From Kosakonia pseudosacchari (lineage in GTDB: Bacteria > Pseudomonadota > Gammaproteobacteria > Enterobacterales > Enterobacteriaceae): a stretch of 64,000 nucleotides of DNA. Every line of letters begins with the position of its first letter. Within the stretch, counting starts at the first letter, position 1. The DNA lies in assembly GCF_900184035.1 (NCBI RefSeq), contig NZ_FXWP01000011.1, positions 124,001-188,000 on the forward strand. Reading direction: 5' to 3'. Shown piece by piece: positions 1-10,298 of this stretch. A program made the translations under genes and the position numbers. The notes beneath the pieces are model-generated. The model searched no databases. It was not told the DNA's origin and worked only from the letters and a program-made list of their open reading frames with translations.

Positions 1-102
1 TCGACATCGCGGTGTGAAGTGTGATCGCGGTCAAATATTTGCGGGGGAAGGCAAAGGAAAGGGCGTACCCGATTGGGCCGCCCTGAGAAAAGGGCGTGAC
101 TG

Positions 103-573
103 TCAGGCGTTCTCTTTCAGCCAGTTAACCACGATGTCGTGGTGATTGCTGGTTTTGAAGTCATCAAATACATGTTCAACTTTACCGTCAGCGTCGATCA
201 GGAAGCTGATACGGTGGATGCCGTCGTAGGTTTTGCCCATAAAGGTTTTTTCACCCCAGACGCCAAACTGCTCGCAGACCTGGTGGTCTTCATCAGAGAG
301 CAGCGTAAAGTTGAGCAGCTCTTTTTCGGCAAAGCGGGAAAGTTTCTCTGGCTTGTCGGTGCTGATACCCAGCACTTCCACGCCCGCTTTCTTTAACTCA
401 TCCATGTTATCGCGCAGGCCACAGGCCTGGACAGTACAGCCTGGTGTCATGGCTTTCGGGTAGAAATAGACCAGAACACGCTGTCCCTGGAAGTCGGCCA
501 AATTTACTTGTTCACCGTCTTGATCGGGCAAGCTAAATTTCGGTGCGATATCACCGGCTTTCAGTGGATTCAT
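103..573 (-). CDS. bcp: Thioredoxin-dependent thiol peroxidase Bcp
   Basis: A 156-residue peroxiredoxin of the atypical 2-Cys Bcp/PrxQ class, which reduces H2O2 and organic hydroperoxides in the cytoplasm using thioredoxin. The peroxidatic Cys46 sits in PGCTVQACGL, with the resolving Cys51 five residues on. Length equals that of E. coli Bcp. Its ATG overlaps the gcvR stop by one base (TAATG), so the two genes are probably translationally coupled, as in E. coli. Confidence 0.96.
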   Translation of the reverse strand: MNPLKAGDIAPKFSLPDQDGEQVNLADFQGQRVLVYFYPKAMTPGCTVQACGLRDNMDELKKAGVEVLGISTDKPEKLSRFAEKELLNFTLLSDEDHQVCEQFGVWGEKTFMGKTYDGIHRISFLIDADGKVEHVFDDFKTSNHHDIVVNWLKENA

Positions 574-1145
574 TACTTAACTCCATCCTGTTCATCATGC
601 TGGGAATAGTTGACGATGTTTATACTGCCTTGCGCGTTCAATTCTGTACATAGGGCTTTGAACGCCTGCTCAATATTTGACGCGTCCTGTGACGCCGGGC
701 TATGAGCGGTTATCTGGATAAATAACGTTGGCGCAACGGTAAGATTGCCGGGCTGTGTACGGGAGACTAACTCCGCAATATTCATGTCATGTGCGTCGAA
801 AAGCGCAGTGAAACGCTCAATCAGGTGGGGCGAATCGGGGACTTCAACCTGCACCCACACGGTGGCTGGCATATCAGGACGCGGACGGGCATCGGTACGT
901 TTCATCACAATCAGCAAATCCAGTTCGGCACCTTTCAGTGGCAATGTCGATTCGATAAGGGTGATGGCGTTCCACGAACCCGAAAGCAGCATTATAAACG
1001 TGAACTCTTCCCCCAGCATCGCCAGGCGGCTGTCTTCGATATTACAGCCGCAGCTGCTGACGTGGCGTGTGATCGTGTTCACAATGCCAGGCCTGTCGGC
1101 CCCCAGCGCAGTGATAACCAAAAAGTGTTGTGATGAGGTTGTCAA
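573..1145 (-). CDS. gcvR: Glycine cleavage system transcriptional repressor GcvR
   Basis: 190-residue regulator with two ACT domains (about residues 5-80 and 90-175). It does not bind DNA itself: in E. coli it binds GcvA and blocks activation of gcvTHP when glycine is low. I chose the TTG at 1145 because the product then starts TTSSQHFLVITALG, matching the 190-residue E. coli protein, and AGGA lies 9 bases upstream. An in-frame ATG at 1178 gives an 11-residue extension but lacks a good ribosome binding site. It is divergent from dapA and overlaps bcp by one base. Confidence 0.92.
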   Translation of the reverse strand: MTTSSQHFLVITALGADRPGIVNTITRHVSSCGCNIEDSRLAMLGEEFTFIMLLSGSWNAITLIESTLPLKGAELDLLIVMKRTDARPRPDMPATVWVQVEVPDSPHLIERFTALFDAHDMNIAELVSRTQPGNLTVAPTLFIQITAHSPASQDASNIEQAFKALCTELNAQGSINIVNYSQHDEQDGVK

Positions 1146-1290
1146 ACCTGAGCTTCCTGTCAAACGTGAGGTAATCATAAGGAAAGCATAAAAAAAACCG
1201 GCATACAACCGCCACAGGGCCTCAGGTCTCTTGCTTTTCTGACGGCACCGCACGTACCATTGAGAATCTTGTTCGCACAGAGGATGGCCC

Positions 1291-2169
1291 ATGTTCACGG
1301 GAAGTATTGTCGCGCTTATCACGCCGATGGATTCGCAAGGTAAAGTCTGCCGGTCAAGCCTGAAAAAACTGATTGATTACCATGTCGCCAACGGAACCAC
1401 GGCGATCGTTTCGGTAGGGACTACCGGTGAATCCGCCACGCTGAGCCATGATGAACATGCCGACGTGGTGAAGATGACGGTTGAACTGGCCGACGGGCGC
1501 ATCCCTGTGATTGCCGGGACGGGCGCGAACGCTACCGCAGAAGCCATCAGCCTGACCCAGTGTTTCAACGACAGCGGCGTAGTGGGTTGCCTGACCGTTA
1601 CGCCTTACTACAACCGCCCGACTCAGGAAGGGCTGTTCCAGCATTTTAAAGCCATCGCCGAACATACTGACCTGCCGCAAATTCTGTATAATGTGCCGTC
1701 GCGTACCGGCTGCGATATGTTGCCGGAAACCGTTGGTCGCCTGGCGAAAATTAAAAATATTATCGGTATTAAGGAAGCGACCGGGAACTTAAGTCGTGTT
1801 CACCAGATCAAAGAGCTGGTTTCAGACGACTTTATCCTGTTGAGCGGCGACGATGCCACCGCGCTGGACTTTATGCAGCTCGGCGGTGACGGTGTGATTT
1901 CCGTGACCAGCAACGTGGCGGCGCGCGATATGGCCGACATGTGCAATCTGGCGGCCGAGGGGAATTACGCCGAAGCACGCGTGATCAACCAGCGTTTGAT
2001 GCCGTTACACAACAAACTATTTGTCGAACCCAATCCGATCCCGGTCAAATGGGCATGTATGGAGTTGGGGCTTGTAGCAACCGACACGCTGCGTCTGCCG
2101 ATGACGCCAATTACCGACCATGGTCGTGACGTTGTCCGCACTGCGCTTAAGCATGCCGGTCTGCTGTAA
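1291..2169 (+). CDS. dapA: 4-hydroxy-tetrahydrodipicolinate synthase
   Basis: 292-residue class I aldolase that condenses pyruvate with aspartate semialdehyde, the first committed step to diaminopimelate and lysine. The Schiff-base lysine is Lys161 in GIKEATG; Tyr133 in [10 protein letters not shown] and Arg138 complete the active site; GTTGES at about 43-48 binds the pyruvate carboxylate. Length and sequence match E. coli DapA. bamC follows after 16 bases, so they form the known dapA-bamC unit. The enzyme is usually feedback-inhibited by lysine. Confidence 0.97.
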   Translation: MFTGSIVALITPMDSQGKVCRSSLKKLIDYHVANGTTAIVSVGTTGESATLSHDEHADVVKMTVELADGRIPVIAGTGANATAEAISLTQCFNDSGVVGCLTVTPYYNRPTQEGLFQHFKAIAEHTDLPQILYNVPSRTGCDMLPETVGRLAKIKNIIGIKEATGNLSRVHQIKELVSDDFILLSGDDATALDFMQLGGDGVISVTSNVAARDMADMCNLAAEGNYAEARVINQRLMPLHNKLFVEPNPIPVKWACMELGLVATDTLRLPMTPITDHGRDVVRTALKHAGLL

Positions 2170-2185
2170 AGTTTAGGGAGATTTG

Positions 2186-3220
2186 ATGGCTTACTCAGTA
2201 CAGAAGTCGCGCCTGGCGAAGGTAGCGGGTGTTTCACTTGTGATGTTACTCGCCGCCTGTAGTTCCGATTCACGTTATAAGCGTCAGGTTAGCGGTGACG
2301 AATCCTATCTGGATGCGGCTCCGCTTGCTGAACTTCACGCGCCCGCAGGGATGATCCTCCCGGTGCAAAACGGTGATTACACCATTCCTGTTGCTAACGG
2401 CAGCGGCGCGGTAGGTAAAGCGCTGGACATTCGTCCGCCAGCTCAGCCGCTGGCGCTGGTGAGCGGTGCGCGCACCCAGTTTACCGGTGACACCGCGACG
2501 TTGATGGTCGAAAACGGCCGCAACAGCACGCTGTGGCCGCAGGTCGTCAGCATTCTTCAGGGGAAAAACTACAGCATCGACAAACGTGACGATGCCACGC
2601 AGACCCTGACCACCGGTTGGGTTGACTGGAACCGTCTGGATGAAGATCAGCAGTATCGCGGTCGTTATCAAATCTCGGTAAAACCGCAGGGTTATCAGCA
2701 GGCGGTCATCGTCAAGCTGGTGAACCTGGAACAAGCGGGCAAACCGGTAGCAGATGCCGCGTCGCTGCAGCGTTACAGCACCGAAATGTTGAACGTAATC
2801 TCCTCTGGTCTGGATAAAACCGCAACTGACGCGCAAACGGCGGCGGAAAACCGCAGCGTTTCTACGCTGAATGTCCAGAGCGCTGCCGATGATACCGGTC
2901 TGCCGATGCTGGTGGTACGTGGTCCGTTTAACGTGGTGTGGCAGCGCCTGCCGTCCGTGCTGGAAAAAGTGGGCATGAAAGTGACCGACAGCACCCGCTC
3001 AACGGGCAGTATTGCCGTGACCTACAAGCCGCTGTCTGACAGCAGCTGGCAGGAACTGGGCGCGCGCGATCCGGGTCTGGCCTCCGGCGACTATAAACTG
3101 CAGGTCGGCGATCTGGATAACCGCAGCAGCCTTCAGTTCATCGATCCGAAAGGTCACACGCTGACACAATCGCAGAACGACGCGTTAGTCGCAGCCTTCC
3201 AGGCGGCGTTTAACCGATAA
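2186..3220 (+). CDS. bamC: Outer membrane assembly lipoprotein BamC
   Basis: 344-residue lipoprotein subunit of the BAM complex that inserts beta-barrel proteins into the outer membrane. The signal peptide ends in the lipobox LAAC, with lipidated Cys25. An unstructured N-terminal segment (about 26-95) is followed by two helix-grip domains (about 100-210 and 225-344). The ATG at 2186 is preferred to a TTG one codon earlier; GGGAG lies just upstream. It follows dapA closely and is closed by a strong terminator. Formerly nlpB. Confidence 0.96.
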   Translation: MAYSVQKSRLAKVAGVSLVMLLAACSSDSRYKRQVSGDESYLDAAPLAELHAPAGMILPVQNGDYTIPVANGSGAVGKALDIRPPAQPLALVSGARTQFTGDTATLMVENGRNSTLWPQVVSILQGKNYSIDKRDDATQTLTTGWVDWNRLDEDQQYRGRYQISVKPQGYQQAVIVKLVNLEQAGKPVADAASLQRYSTEMLNVISSGLDKTATDAQTAAENRSVSTLNVQSAADDTGLPMLVVRGPFNVVWQRLPSVLEKVGMKVTDSTRSTGSIAVTYKPLSDSSWQELGARDPGLASGDYKLQVGDLDNRSSLQFIDPKGHTLTQSQNDALVAAFQAAFNR

Positions 3221-3227
3221 TCCTCAG

Positions 3228-3251
3228 GGCCGGATCTTCCGGCCTTTTTTT
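3228..3251 (+). terminator. Rho-independent terminator after bamC
   Basis: GGCCGGA/TCCGGCC stem with a 3-base loop followed by seven T residues, 8 bases after the bamC stop. Confidence 0.9.
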
Positions 3252-3258
3252 ATTATGG

Positions 3259-3287
3259 TGACGCAAACGTGTGCGTCAGCGTAAAAT
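3259..3287 (+). promoter_or_regulatory. purC promoter with PurR operator
   Basis: ACGCAAACGTGTGCGT at 3261-3276 matches the palindromic PurR consensus ACGCAAACGTTTGCGT at 15 of 16 positions. It overlaps a plausible promoter: TGACGC at 3259-3264, a 17-base spacer, and TAAAAT at 3282-3287. PurR with hypoxanthine or guanine should repress purC by blocking polymerase. PurR control of purC is established in E. coli; the site here is read directly from sequence. Confidence 0.82.
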
Positions 3288-3326
3288 AGCCAAATTAGCC
3301 TTGTAATCACACCTGGAGTAATGAAG

Positions 3327-4040
3327 ATGCAAAAGCAAGCTGAGTTGTATCGCGGCAAAGCGAAGACCGTGTACAGTACGGAAAACCCGGACCTGTTGGT
3401 GCTCGAATTCCGTAACGATACGTCAGCAGGGGATGGCGCGCGCATTGAACAGTTCGATCGTAAAGGTATGGTGAACAACAAGTTCAACCATTTCATTATG
3501 ACTAAGCTGCAAGAAGCGGGCATCCCGACCCAGATGGAAGCGCTGCTTTCTGATACCGAATGTCTGGTGAAAAAGCTGGATATGGTGCCGGTAGAGTGCG
3601 TTATTCGTAACCGTGCGGCAGGCTCGCTGGTGAAACGTCTGGGCATTGAAGAGGGTATTGAACTGAATCCGCCGCTGTTCGATATGTTCCTCAAAAACGA
3701 TGCGATGCACGATCCGATGGTGAACGAGTCCTACTGCGAAACCTTCGGCTGGGTGAATAAAGAAAATCTGGCGCGTATGAAAGAGCTGACCTACAAAGCC
3801 AACGACGTGCTGAGCAAACTGTTTGATGACGCCGGTTTGATCCTCGTCGACTTCAAGCTGGAATTTGGCCTGTTTAAAGGCGAAGTGGTGCTTGGCGACG
3901 AGTTCTCCCCGGACGGCAGCCGTCTGTGGGATAAAGAGACGCTGGATAAAATGGACAAAGACCGTTTCCGTCAGAGCCTTGGCGGCCTGATTGAAGCCTA
4001 TGAAGCCGTGGCGCACCGTCTTGGCGTGAAACTGGACTGA
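3327..4040 (+). CDS. purC: Phosphoribosylaminoimidazole-succinocarboxamide synthase (SAICAR synthetase)
   Basis: 237-residue ligase that joins aspartate to CAIR using ATP, a late step of de novo IMP synthesis. The nucleotide-binding N terminus ([11 protein letters not shown]) and the substrate loop [14 protein letters not shown]-type region (here [12 protein letters not shown]) are intact. I start at the second ATG (3327): GGAG at 3315-3318 is 8 bases away from it but only 2 from the ATG at 3321, and the length then equals E. coli PurC. It stands alone behind a PurR-controlled promoter. Confidence 0.95.
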   Translation: MQKQAELYRGKAKTVYSTENPDLLVLEFRNDTSAGDGARIEQFDRKGMVNNKFNHFIMTKLQEAGIPTQMEALLSDTECLVKKLDMVPVECVIRNRAAGSLVKRLGIEEGIELNPPLFDMFLKNDAMHDPMVNESYCETFGWVNKENLARMKELTYKANDVLSKLFDDAGLILVDFKLEFGLFKGEVVLGDEFSPDGSRLWDKETLDKMDKDRFRQSLGGLIEAYEAVAHRLGVKLD

Positions 4041-4056
4041 CTTCACCCGCATGACT

Positions 4057-4082
4057 TCCGGAGGGTGTCTGCATCCTCCGGA
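4057..4082 (+). terminator. Possible terminator after purC
   Basis: Perfect 8-bp stem TCCGGAGG/CCTCCGGA with a 10-base loop, 16 bases after the purC stop. The T tract that follows is interrupted (TTTCCTCACTTTTTT), so termination is likely but not certain. Confidence 0.55.
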
Positions 4083-4170
4083 TTTCCTCACTTTTTTCCT
4101 GTGCTAATCCTTCCCTCTGCGCCTACGATCATATATACACTGAGTCCATCATTGGGATAGTGAGGTAGTT

Positions 4171-5037
4171 ATGCGCTGGCAAGGCCGTCGAGAGAGTGAC
4201 AACGTAGAAGACCGACGTAATGAGTCGGGTGGGCCGTCGATGCGCGGGCCGGGGTTTCGTTTACCGGGTGGCAAGGGCGGGATAATCCTGCTGTTTGTGG
4301 TGATCGTCGCGAGCTATTACGGTGTTGATCTCACCAGTTTACTCACCGGGCAACCGGTTAGCCCACCCACGCAACAACAGCGCGCCGTGAACCCGCACGA
4401 GGATGAGTCTGCGCATTTTACCCGCGTCATTTTCGCTACCACCGAAGAGACCTGGGGCCAGCTGTTTGAAAAAATGGGGCAACATTATCAACAGCCGACG
4501 CTGGTGATGTACCGTGGCAGCACCCATACCGGTTGCGGTACCGGGCAATCCATCATGGGGCCGTTTTACTGCCCGACAGACAGCAAAATTTATATCGATC
4601 TCTCTTTCTACGACGAGATGAAAAACAAGCTTGGCGCGGGGGGCGATTTCGCTCAGGGCTACGTGATCGCGCATGAAGTCGGTCATCACGTGCAAAAACT
4701 TCTGGGAACGGAAGCTAAAGTGCGCGGCCTGCAGCAAAACGCTAGCAAACAGCAGGCGAATGCCCTGTCAGTGCGCATGGAGTTGCAGGCCGATTGTTAT
4801 GCGGGTGTCTGGGGCCACAGCATGGAACAGCAGGGCGTGCTGGAACCGGGCGATGTCGAGGAGGCGTTAAACGCCGCACAAGCCATTGGTGATGATCGCT
4901 TACAACAGCGCAGCCAGGGCGTCGCATTCCCGGATAGCTTTACGCATGGCACCTCGGTGCAGCGTTACACCTGGTTCAAACGCGGAATGGACAGCGGCGA
5001 TCCGGCTCAGTGTAATACTTTCAGCGGGCAGTTGTAA
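4171..5037 (+). CDS. ypfJ: Putative neutral zinc metallopeptidase YpfJ, membrane-anchored
   Basis: 288 residues. A charged N terminus (1-35) precedes one membrane segment (about 36-54), so the bulk of the protein should lie in the periplasm. The zincin motif HEVGH is at residues 168-172. A second conserved stretch, [15 protein letters not shown], probably supplies further metal ligands, as in the YpfJ family (Pfam PF04228). The physiological substrate is unknown. GAGG precedes the ATG. tmcA begins 7 bases after the stop, so they are probably co-transcribed. Confidence 0.88.
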   Translation: MRWQGRRESDNVEDRRNESGGPSMRGPGFRLPGGKGGIILLFVVIVASYYGVDLTSLLTGQPVSPPTQQQRAVNPHEDESAHFTRVIFATTEETWGQLFEKMGQHYQQPTLVMYRGSTHTGCGTGQSIMGPFYCPTDSKIYIDLSFYDEMKNKLGAGGDFAQGYVIAHEVGHHVQKLLGTEAKVRGLQQNASKQQANALSVRMELQADCYAGVWGHSMEQQGVLEPGDVEEALNAAQAIGDDRLQQRSQGVAFPDSFTHGTSVQRYTWFKRGMDSGDPAQCNTFSGQL

Positions 5038-5044
5038 TTACCTC

Positions 5045-7063
5045 GTGATACAACAACTGAGTGAACTGAGCGCCCGCATGGCGCAGGAAGGGATCCGTCG
5101 CTTGCTGGTGATTGCCGGTGCGCCGGCCTGGAGTGAAACGCAGGCGAGCACGCTGCGCGACTCGCTTCCCGGCGACTGGCTGTGGGTTGGTGGAAAAAGC
5201 GGCTGGCCACAACACATTCACCCTCGCGCATTAACGACTTTGCTCGGGCGGGAATTCCGTCATGCGGTGTTCGATGCGCGTGAAGGATTTGATGTCGCCG
5301 CCTTTGCCGCGCTTGGCGGGACGCTCACGGCCGGGAGCTGGCTGGTGTTACTCACACCGCCGTTCGCGCTGTGGCCGCAGCAGCCGGATGCTGACAGCCT
5401 GCGCTGGAGCGATACCGCCGAGCCGATTCCGACCCCGGTTTTTGTTGCTCACTTTTGCCGTACACTCCAGAGCGATCCACAAACCGTGGTGTGGCAGCAA
5501 ACGTCACCTTTCTCTCTTCCTGACTTTTCTCCCCGGCCTGAGTGGCACACGGCAACCGGCGCACCCGAGCATGAGCAGGCGCAGATCCTTGCGCAACTTC
5601 AGCACATGCCTCCAGGTGTCGCGGTGGTGACGGCGCCACGCGGGCGAGGTAAATCGGCGCTGGCAGGAATGCATATTGCCCGCGCATCTGGGCCTGTCAC
5701 GGTCACCGCACCTGCGCGCGCTGCCACCGATGTGCTGGCGCAATACGCCGGGGAACGGTTCAGCTTTATCGCCCCGGATGCGTTGCTCCAGCAGATAACC
5801 GCGCAGGGAGCGCACTCTGGCTGGCTGGTGGTGGATGAAGCCGCTGCCATTCCTGGTCCGCTGCTGCAGGCGCTGGTTTCCGCTTTCCCCCGTGTATTGC
5901 TCACCACCACCGTACAGGGTTACGAAGGCACCGGGCAGGGGTTTTTGCTGAAGTTCTGCGCCGGGTTTCCGCAGTTACGTCATTACACGCTCTCCACACC
6001 GCTACGCTGGGCGCAGGGCTGCCCGCTGGAGCAGGTGATAAACGCCCAGTTGCTGTTTGACGATGAACCAGTCGTTGAGCCGCCGACAGGTGACATCACC
6101 ATGCAGCCGTTACCGGCGCAGGCCTGGCAGGAGTCACCGGCGATCCCGGCGGCGATTTATCGTCTGCTGGCGAGCGCCCATTACCGCACGTCACCGCTTG
6201 ATCTGCGACGCATGATGGATGCGCCAGGGCAGCATTTCTGGCAGGCTTGCCGGGCACAAACGGCGGTTGCCGCGCTCTGGCTGGTGGAAGAGGGTGGGTT
6301 AAGTGCCGATCTTAGCCAGGCGGTGTGGGCGGGTTTTCGCCGCCCGCGCGGTAATCTGGTCGCGCAATCGCTGGCCGCCCACGGCGGTAGCCCGCTGGCG
6401 GCAACATTGCGCGGGCGGCGCATCAGCCGCATTGCTGTGCATCCTTTTTGCCAGCGTACAGGGATTGGCACTACGCTCATCGCCCATGCGCGGGCACAAA
6501 CAACGGATTGTGATTACCTCTCCGTCAGTTTTGGTTATACCCCAGAATTATGGCGCTTCTGGCAGCGCTGCGGTTTTTCACTGGTGCGCCTTGGTAGTCA
6601 TCGCGAAGCGAGTAGCGGCTGTTTTACCGCCATGGCGATCATCCCGCTGACGGCGGCTGGCGAAGCGCTGCTGGCGCGGGAACAGACACGCCTGGCGCGC
6701 GATCTGCCCTGGCTTGCCGACTGGCGCGAGGAAACGTTATCTCTGCCTGTTGTTCAGTCGACTACGCTTAGTGAAGAGGACTGGCTGGAGCTGGCTGGTT
6801 TTGCTTTTGCGCATCGACCACTTTCAGCAGCTTTTGGCGCGTTATGCCGATTGCTGGCGCACACGGATTTGCCATTGTCGGCATTGCGGGGAAAGGTAAG
6901 CGATGGCGAAAGCGAACAGGCGTTATGCCAGCGTTTATCGCTGAGCGGGCGTAAAGCGCTGCTGGCGCGTCAGCGCCAGGAGTGTGAACAGGCGCTCTTG
7001 CACCTGGATGCTGATCGCGCGCTCAATCTGAAAACACAGGTGCAGAAACTGCAATTTTTTTAA
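5045..7063 (+). CDS. tmcA: tRNA(Met) cytidine acetyltransferase TmcA
   Basis: 672-residue enzyme that makes N4-acetylcytidine at the wobble base C34 of elongator tRNA-Met, using acetyl-CoA and ATP. It has a helicase-like ATPase module with Walker A GRGKSALAG near residues 201-209 and a DEAA box (VVDEAAAIP) near 262. A GNAT acetyltransferase domain follows, with RISRIAVHPFCQRTGIG near 459-475, then a tRNA-binding tail. I chose the GTG at 5045 because upstream in-frame starts lie inside ypfJ and the resulting length is one residue from E. coli TmcA. The ribosome binding site is weak. Confidence 0.92.
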   Translation: MIQQLSELSARMAQEGIRRLLVIAGAPAWSETQASTLRDSLPGDWLWVGGKSGWPQHIHPRALTTLLGREFRHAVFDAREGFDVAAFAALGGTLTAGSWLVLLTPPFALWPQQPDADSLRWSDTAEPIPTPVFVAHFCRTLQSDPQTVVWQQTSPFSLPDFSPRPEWHTATGAPEHEQAQILAQLQHMPPGVAVVTAPRGRGKSALAGMHIARASGPVTVTAPARAATDVLAQYAGERFSFIAPDALLQQITAQGAHSGWLVVDEAAAIPGPLLQALVSAFPRVLLTTTVQGYEGTGQGFLLKFCAGFPQLRHYTLSTPLRWAQGCPLEQVINAQLLFDDEPVVEPPTGDITMQPLPAQAWQESPAIPAAIYRLLASAHYRTSPLDLRRMMDAPGQHFWQACRAQTAVAALWLVEEGGLSADLSQAVWAGFRRPRGNLVAQSLAAHGGSPLAATLRGRRISRIAVHPFCQRTGIGTTLIAHARAQTTDCDYLSVSFGYTPELWRFWQRCGFSLVRLGSHREASSGCFTAMAIIPLTAAGEALLAREQTRLARDLPWLADWREETLSLPVVQSTTLSEEDWLELAGFAFAHRPLSAAFGALCRLLAHTDLPLSALRGKVSDGESEQALCQRLSLSGRKALLARQRQECEQALLHLDADRALNLKTQVQKLQFF

Positions 7064-7140
7064 CTAACTCATTCAGTTAAATGGCATGGTCATTATGGCT
7101 CCCGGGCGTAAACTGCACTCAACGATTTAAGGAGACAACC

Positions 7141-7839
7141 ATGAAACATGACCATTTCGTTGTGCAAAGTCCGCCATCCCCGGCCAAACAATTACTGCTG
7201 TTGTTTCATGGCGTTGGCGATAACCCGGTCTCCATGGGGCAGATCGGTAGCTGGTTTGCACCGCACTTTCCCGAGGCGCTGATCGTCAGTATTGGCGGCG
7301 TGGAAGCCTGCGGCGCACCACCGGCCCGCCAGTGGTTTTCCGTAGCAGGCGTGACGGAAGAAAATCGTCAGCAACGTATCGACGCTGTCATGCCGCAATT
7401 TATTGATGTTGTACGCTACTGGCAGCAGCAAAGCGGTGTAAACGCGTTAGCCACGGCTTTAATTGGCTTTTCGCAAGGGGCGATTATGGCGCTGGAAGGG
7501 CTGAAAGCGCAGCCGGATCTGGCCTCGCGAGTGATTGCCTTCAATGGCCGTTATGCCACGTTGCCGCAGGCGGTTTCTGCGGCGCAAACCATTCACCTGA
7601 TTCACGGCGGTGAAGATCGGGTTATCGATCTGGCCTGGGCGGTGAAAGCGCAGGAAGCGGTGCAAACGTTAGGCGGCGATATCACGCTGGATATTGTGGA
7701 GGATTTGGGCCACGCCATTGATGATCGCAGCATTGAGCTGGCGCTCGAACATTTGCGCTACACCGTGCCGAAGCACTATTTCGATGAAGCGTTAAGCGGC
7801 GGCAAGCCGAATGACGACGATATTATCGAGTTTTTATGA
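7141..7839 (+). CDS. ypfH: Alpha/beta-hydrolase esterase YpfH
   Basis: 232-residue hydrolase of the phospholipase/carboxylesterase family. The nucleophile elbow is GFSQG with Ser111; Asp in GGEDRVID and His in EDLGHAID near the C terminus should complete the triad. AAGGAG lies 7 bases before the ATG, and the length equals E. coli YpfH. The natural substrate is unknown; family members act on short-chain acyl esters. It faces the convergent ypfN-dapE group. Confidence 0.9.
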   Translation: MKHDHFVVQSPPSPAKQLLLLFHGVGDNPVSMGQIGSWFAPHFPEALIVSIGGVEACGAPPARQWFSVAGVTEENRQQRIDAVMPQFIDVVRYWQQQSGVNALATALIGFSQGAIMALEGLKAQPDLASRVIAFNGRYATLPQAVSAAQTIHLIHGGEDRVIDLAWAVKAQEAVQTLGGDITLDIVEDLGHAIDDRSIELALEHLRYTVPKHYFDEALSGGKPNDDDIIEFL

Positions 7840-7846
7840 GTAGAGC

Positions 7847-7870
7847 ATTCACCCCCGAAAGGGGGTGAAT
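7847..7870. terminator. Hairpin between convergent ypfH and ypfN
   Basis: Perfect 10-bp stem ATTCACCCCC/GGGGGTGAAT with a GAAA tetraloop. It separates two converging genes. Neither side has a long T run, so it may work as a weak bidirectional terminator or as a 3'-end stabiliser. Confidence 0.55.
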
Positions 7871-7880
7871 AATGTGAGGC

Positions 7881-8081
7881 TTATTTTTTCGGCTGATCCT
7901 GTTTCGGCCAGTCGTCATCGTCGTCCCACTTGTCGTTGAAATCACGATGAGGCGGCAGATCCGGCTTGTTAGCGAGGAATTTTTTGTGATCGACCCGGCT
8001 CAGGTCTTTGATCACATTAATCAGTACGCCAAGTAAAAACACCAGTACCAGAATCCACCAATATTTTGCCAGCCAATCCAT
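7881..8081 (-). CDS. ypfN: Small membrane protein YpfN (UPF0370)
   Basis: 66-residue protein with one N-terminal membrane helix (about 5-25, [19 protein letters not shown]). A polar tail follows with a run of five Asp (DKWDDDDDW) and a Lys/Pro-rich end. GGAGG lies upstream of the ATG at 8081, and the length equals E. coli YpfN. The function is unknown. It starts 16 bases after dapE and probably shares its transcript. Confidence 0.9.
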   Translation of the reverse strand: MDWLAKYWWILVLVFLLGVLINVIKDLSRVDHKKFLANKPDLPPHRDFNDKWDDDDDWPKQDQPKK

Positions 8082-8097
8082 GTCATCCTCCAGGCCA

Positions 8098-9225
8098 TCA
8101 GGCGATGAGTTGTTCCATAATGCGTTGATACATACGGGCAAGCAGTTGCAAATCCGCCGCATTCACACATTCGTTGATCTTGTGAATGGTGGCGTTCACC
8201 GGCCCAAGTTCAACCACTTGTGCGCCCATACGCGCAATAAAACGGCCATCTGACGTGCCGCCAGTGGTTAACAACTGCGGTTTGATCTCATTATAGTGCT
8301 CAATGGCATTGACCACCGCATCCACCAGTTTGCCGCGTCCCGTCAGGAACGGCTGCCCGGAAACCCACCACTCCACACTGTAACGCAACTGATGTTTATC
8401 CAGCAGCGCCAACACCTGGGCTTTGATCATCTCGTCGGTCAGTTCGGTGCTAAAGCGGAAGTTGAACTGTACAAACAGATTGCCCGGGATAACGTTGTTG
8501 CTACCGGTTCCGGCTTTGATATTGGCAATCTGCATGCTGGTCGGCGGGAAATATTCGTTGCCGTGATCCCACTGGATCGCCACCAGCTCATTGAGCATTG
8601 GCGCGGCGCGGTGCACCGGGTTATCCGCCAGGTGCGGATAGGCAACGTGCCCCTGAACACCGTGAATGGTCAGGTTGCAGGTCATCGAGCCACGGCGGCC
8701 GTTTTTTACCACATCGCCCACCACTTCCGTACTGGAAGGCTCACCGACCAGGCAGTAATCCAGCCGTTCGTTACGCGCCATCAGCGCGTCGACCACTTTG
8801 ACGGTGCCGTTGGTCGCGCTGGCCTCTTCGTCAGAGGTGATGAGAAATGCCAGGCGGCCTTTATGCTGTGGATGCTGCGCGACAAAACGCTCGGCGGCGA
8901 CGACCATCGCCGCCAGCGAACCTTTCATGTCTGCCGCGCCGCGGCCAAACAGCATACCGTCGCGGATGGTCGGTTCAAAAGGTGGGTTGATCCAGCGGTC
9001 GGCATCGCCCGCTGGCACTACATCCGTATGGCCAGCGAAGGCCAGCGTTTCGCCTTGTCCGCGCCATGCCCAGAAGTTTTGCGTGTCGCCAAAATCCATC
9101 GGCTCAATGGTAAAACCGATAGCGCGCAGGCGTTCAATCATCAACGCCTGGCATCCTGCATCATTGGGACTCAGAGAAGGGCGACGAATAAGCTGCTGTG
9201 TCAGCTCAATAACCGGGCACGACAT
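8098..9225 (-). CDS. dapE: Succinyl-diaminopimelate desuccinylase
   Basis: 375-residue M20-family dizinc hydrolase that removes succinate from N-succinyl-LL-diaminopimelate in lysine and peptidoglycan precursor synthesis. Metal-site motifs are in place: GHTDVV (His66), [10 protein letters not shown] (Asp99), TSDEEA (catalytic Glu134, Glu135), EPSS (Glu162 region) and HKINE near the C terminus (His348). Length equals E. coli DapE. Only 3 bases separate it from yffB upstream. Confidence 0.97.
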   Translation of the reverse strand: MSCPVIELTQQLIRRPSLSPNDAGCQALMIERLRAIGFTIEPMDFGDTQNFWAWRGQGETLAFAGHTDVVPAGDADRWINPPFEPTIRDGMLFGRGAADMKGSLAAMVVAAERFVAQHPQHKGRLAFLITSDEEASATNGTVKVVDALMARNERLDYCLVGEPSSTEVVGDVVKNGRRGSMTCNLTIHGVQGHVAYPHLADNPVHRAAPMLNELVAIQWDHGNEYFPPTSMQIANIKAGTGSNNVIPGNLFVQFNFRFSTELTDEMIKAQVLALLDKHQLRYSVEWWVSGQPFLTGRGKLVDAVVNAIEHYNEIKPQLLTTGGTSDGRFIARMGAQVVELGPVNATIHKINECVNAADLQLLARMYQRIMEQLIA

Positions 9226-9228
9226 AAA

Positions 9229-9585
9229 CTACACCTCGTTAATAAACTTCTCATAACTGGATTCATTGAAACCCAGCAGCATAGGCTTACCCGGCGCACA
9301 GAGCAATGGGCGTTTGATAATTGCAGGCATTTCAAGCATCAACGCGATGGCAGCATCATCATTGGTAATGGTTGCACGGCGGGATTCATCCAGCTGGCGC
9401 CAGGTGGTGCCACGCGTGTTTAACAGCGCTTCCCAGCCGAGTTCATCCACAAATGTACGCAGTAAATCTGCATGAATACCGTCTGCGCGGTAATCGTGGA
9501 AACGGTATTCCACGTGTTGCGTTTCGAGCCAGCGGCGCGCTTTTTTGATGGTGTCGCAGTTTTTGATGCCGTACATGGTGATCAT
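9229..9585 (-). CDS. yffB: ArsC/Spx-family protein YffB
   Basis: 118-residue thioredoxin-fold protein resembling arsenate reductase ArsC. Cys10 in YGIKNCDT lies at the usual catalytic position. It lacks the second cysteine of an Spx CxxC. The arginine-rich site is reduced to IIKRPLL. Members are suggested to be glutathione-dependent thiol reductases; arsenate reduction is not established. It is probably the first gene of yffB-dapE-ypfN. Confidence 0.9.
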   Translation of the reverse strand: MITMYGIKNCDTIKKARRWLETQHVEYRFHDYRADGIHADLLRTFVDELGWEALLNTRGTTWRQLDESRRATITNDDAAIALMLEMPAIIKRPLLCAPGKPMLLGFNESSYEKFINEV

Positions 9586-9676
9586 GGTGAATCCTTTTGT
9601 CTCATTTTTGGTTATTTGTGCAAGAAATTAGAACGATGTATTTTAATTTGCCTGTGATTTGTCTGATAAGCAAATG

Positions 9677-10114
9677 TCAGCGGATATAACCACTCTGTTC
9701 CAGTTTGAATAAACTTTCAGGTGTTGCGCATACCATGCCTGTGGTTAAAAAACGGAAACCATATTGTTGATAAAATCCTGTCTTTTCCGGTACGGAATAA
9801 ATAAAGGTTTTGCCGAACGGTAATAATGTTCTGACAATGTCAGACATTAGCTGTTTTCCATAACCGCGGCCCTGCATTTCTGGCGCGACCACAATATCCG
9901 CAACATAGCTGGCCCATGTCAGATCGCTGATAGCACGCGCCGTGGCGACCAGTTCTCCGTTATGGTAGCCGAACCAGCAGAAGGTACTGTTGCGCCACGC
10001 TTGCTCGACCTGTAGCGGGTCGCGCTGATTGAGACCGCCTGCGGCAATAAGCGCCGTTAACGCCAGCCAGTCCACCGCTTCAATTGCTGATTTATCGAAC
10101 AATGTGATCGTCAT
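9677..10114 (-). CDS. GNAT-family N-acetyltransferase
   Basis: 145 residues with the GNAT fold: the acetyl-CoA pyrophosphate loop is QGRGYGKQLM near residues 101-110, after a beta strand VADIVVAPE, and the C-terminal part has FYQQYGF. The substrate cannot be predicted. It lies between yffB and ypfM, where E. coli K-12 has no acetyltransferase, so it is an accessory insertion. It appears to be transcribed alone. Confidence 0.8.
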   Translation of the reverse strand: MTITLFDKSAIEAVDWLALTALIAAGGLNQRDPLQVEQAWRNSTFCWFGYHNGELVATARAISDLTWASYVADIVVAPEMQGRGYGKQLMSDIVRTLLPFGKTFIYSVPEKTGFYQQYGFRFLTTGMVCATPESLFKLEQSGYIR

Positions 10115-10298
10115 TTCATTTGGCCCTAAAGTTTTTATGGAATATTGCCGTTATTCACATTAAATGACATGACATCGGCTCATAGTTATTGCAAGCATTA
10201 AAAGTACCCCGCTAATAACAATTGAAGCAATTGATTAACGTCTCTTCAATGCTGTTACGGGTTTGAGTAGAATTGCCAGAATAATAAGAGAGGTAGTT

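Noticed and set aside
1-102. Sequence before bcp
   Set aside because: Only the distal end of the bcp 3' region is visible. A short CGCCCT/AGGGCG inverted repeat lacks a T run, so I do not call a terminator.
8296-9423. A 375-codon plus-strand open frame opposite dapE
   Set aside because: It mirrors the real dapE on the other strand, which has intact metal-site motifs. The His/Arg/Gln-rich product is typical of antisense translation.
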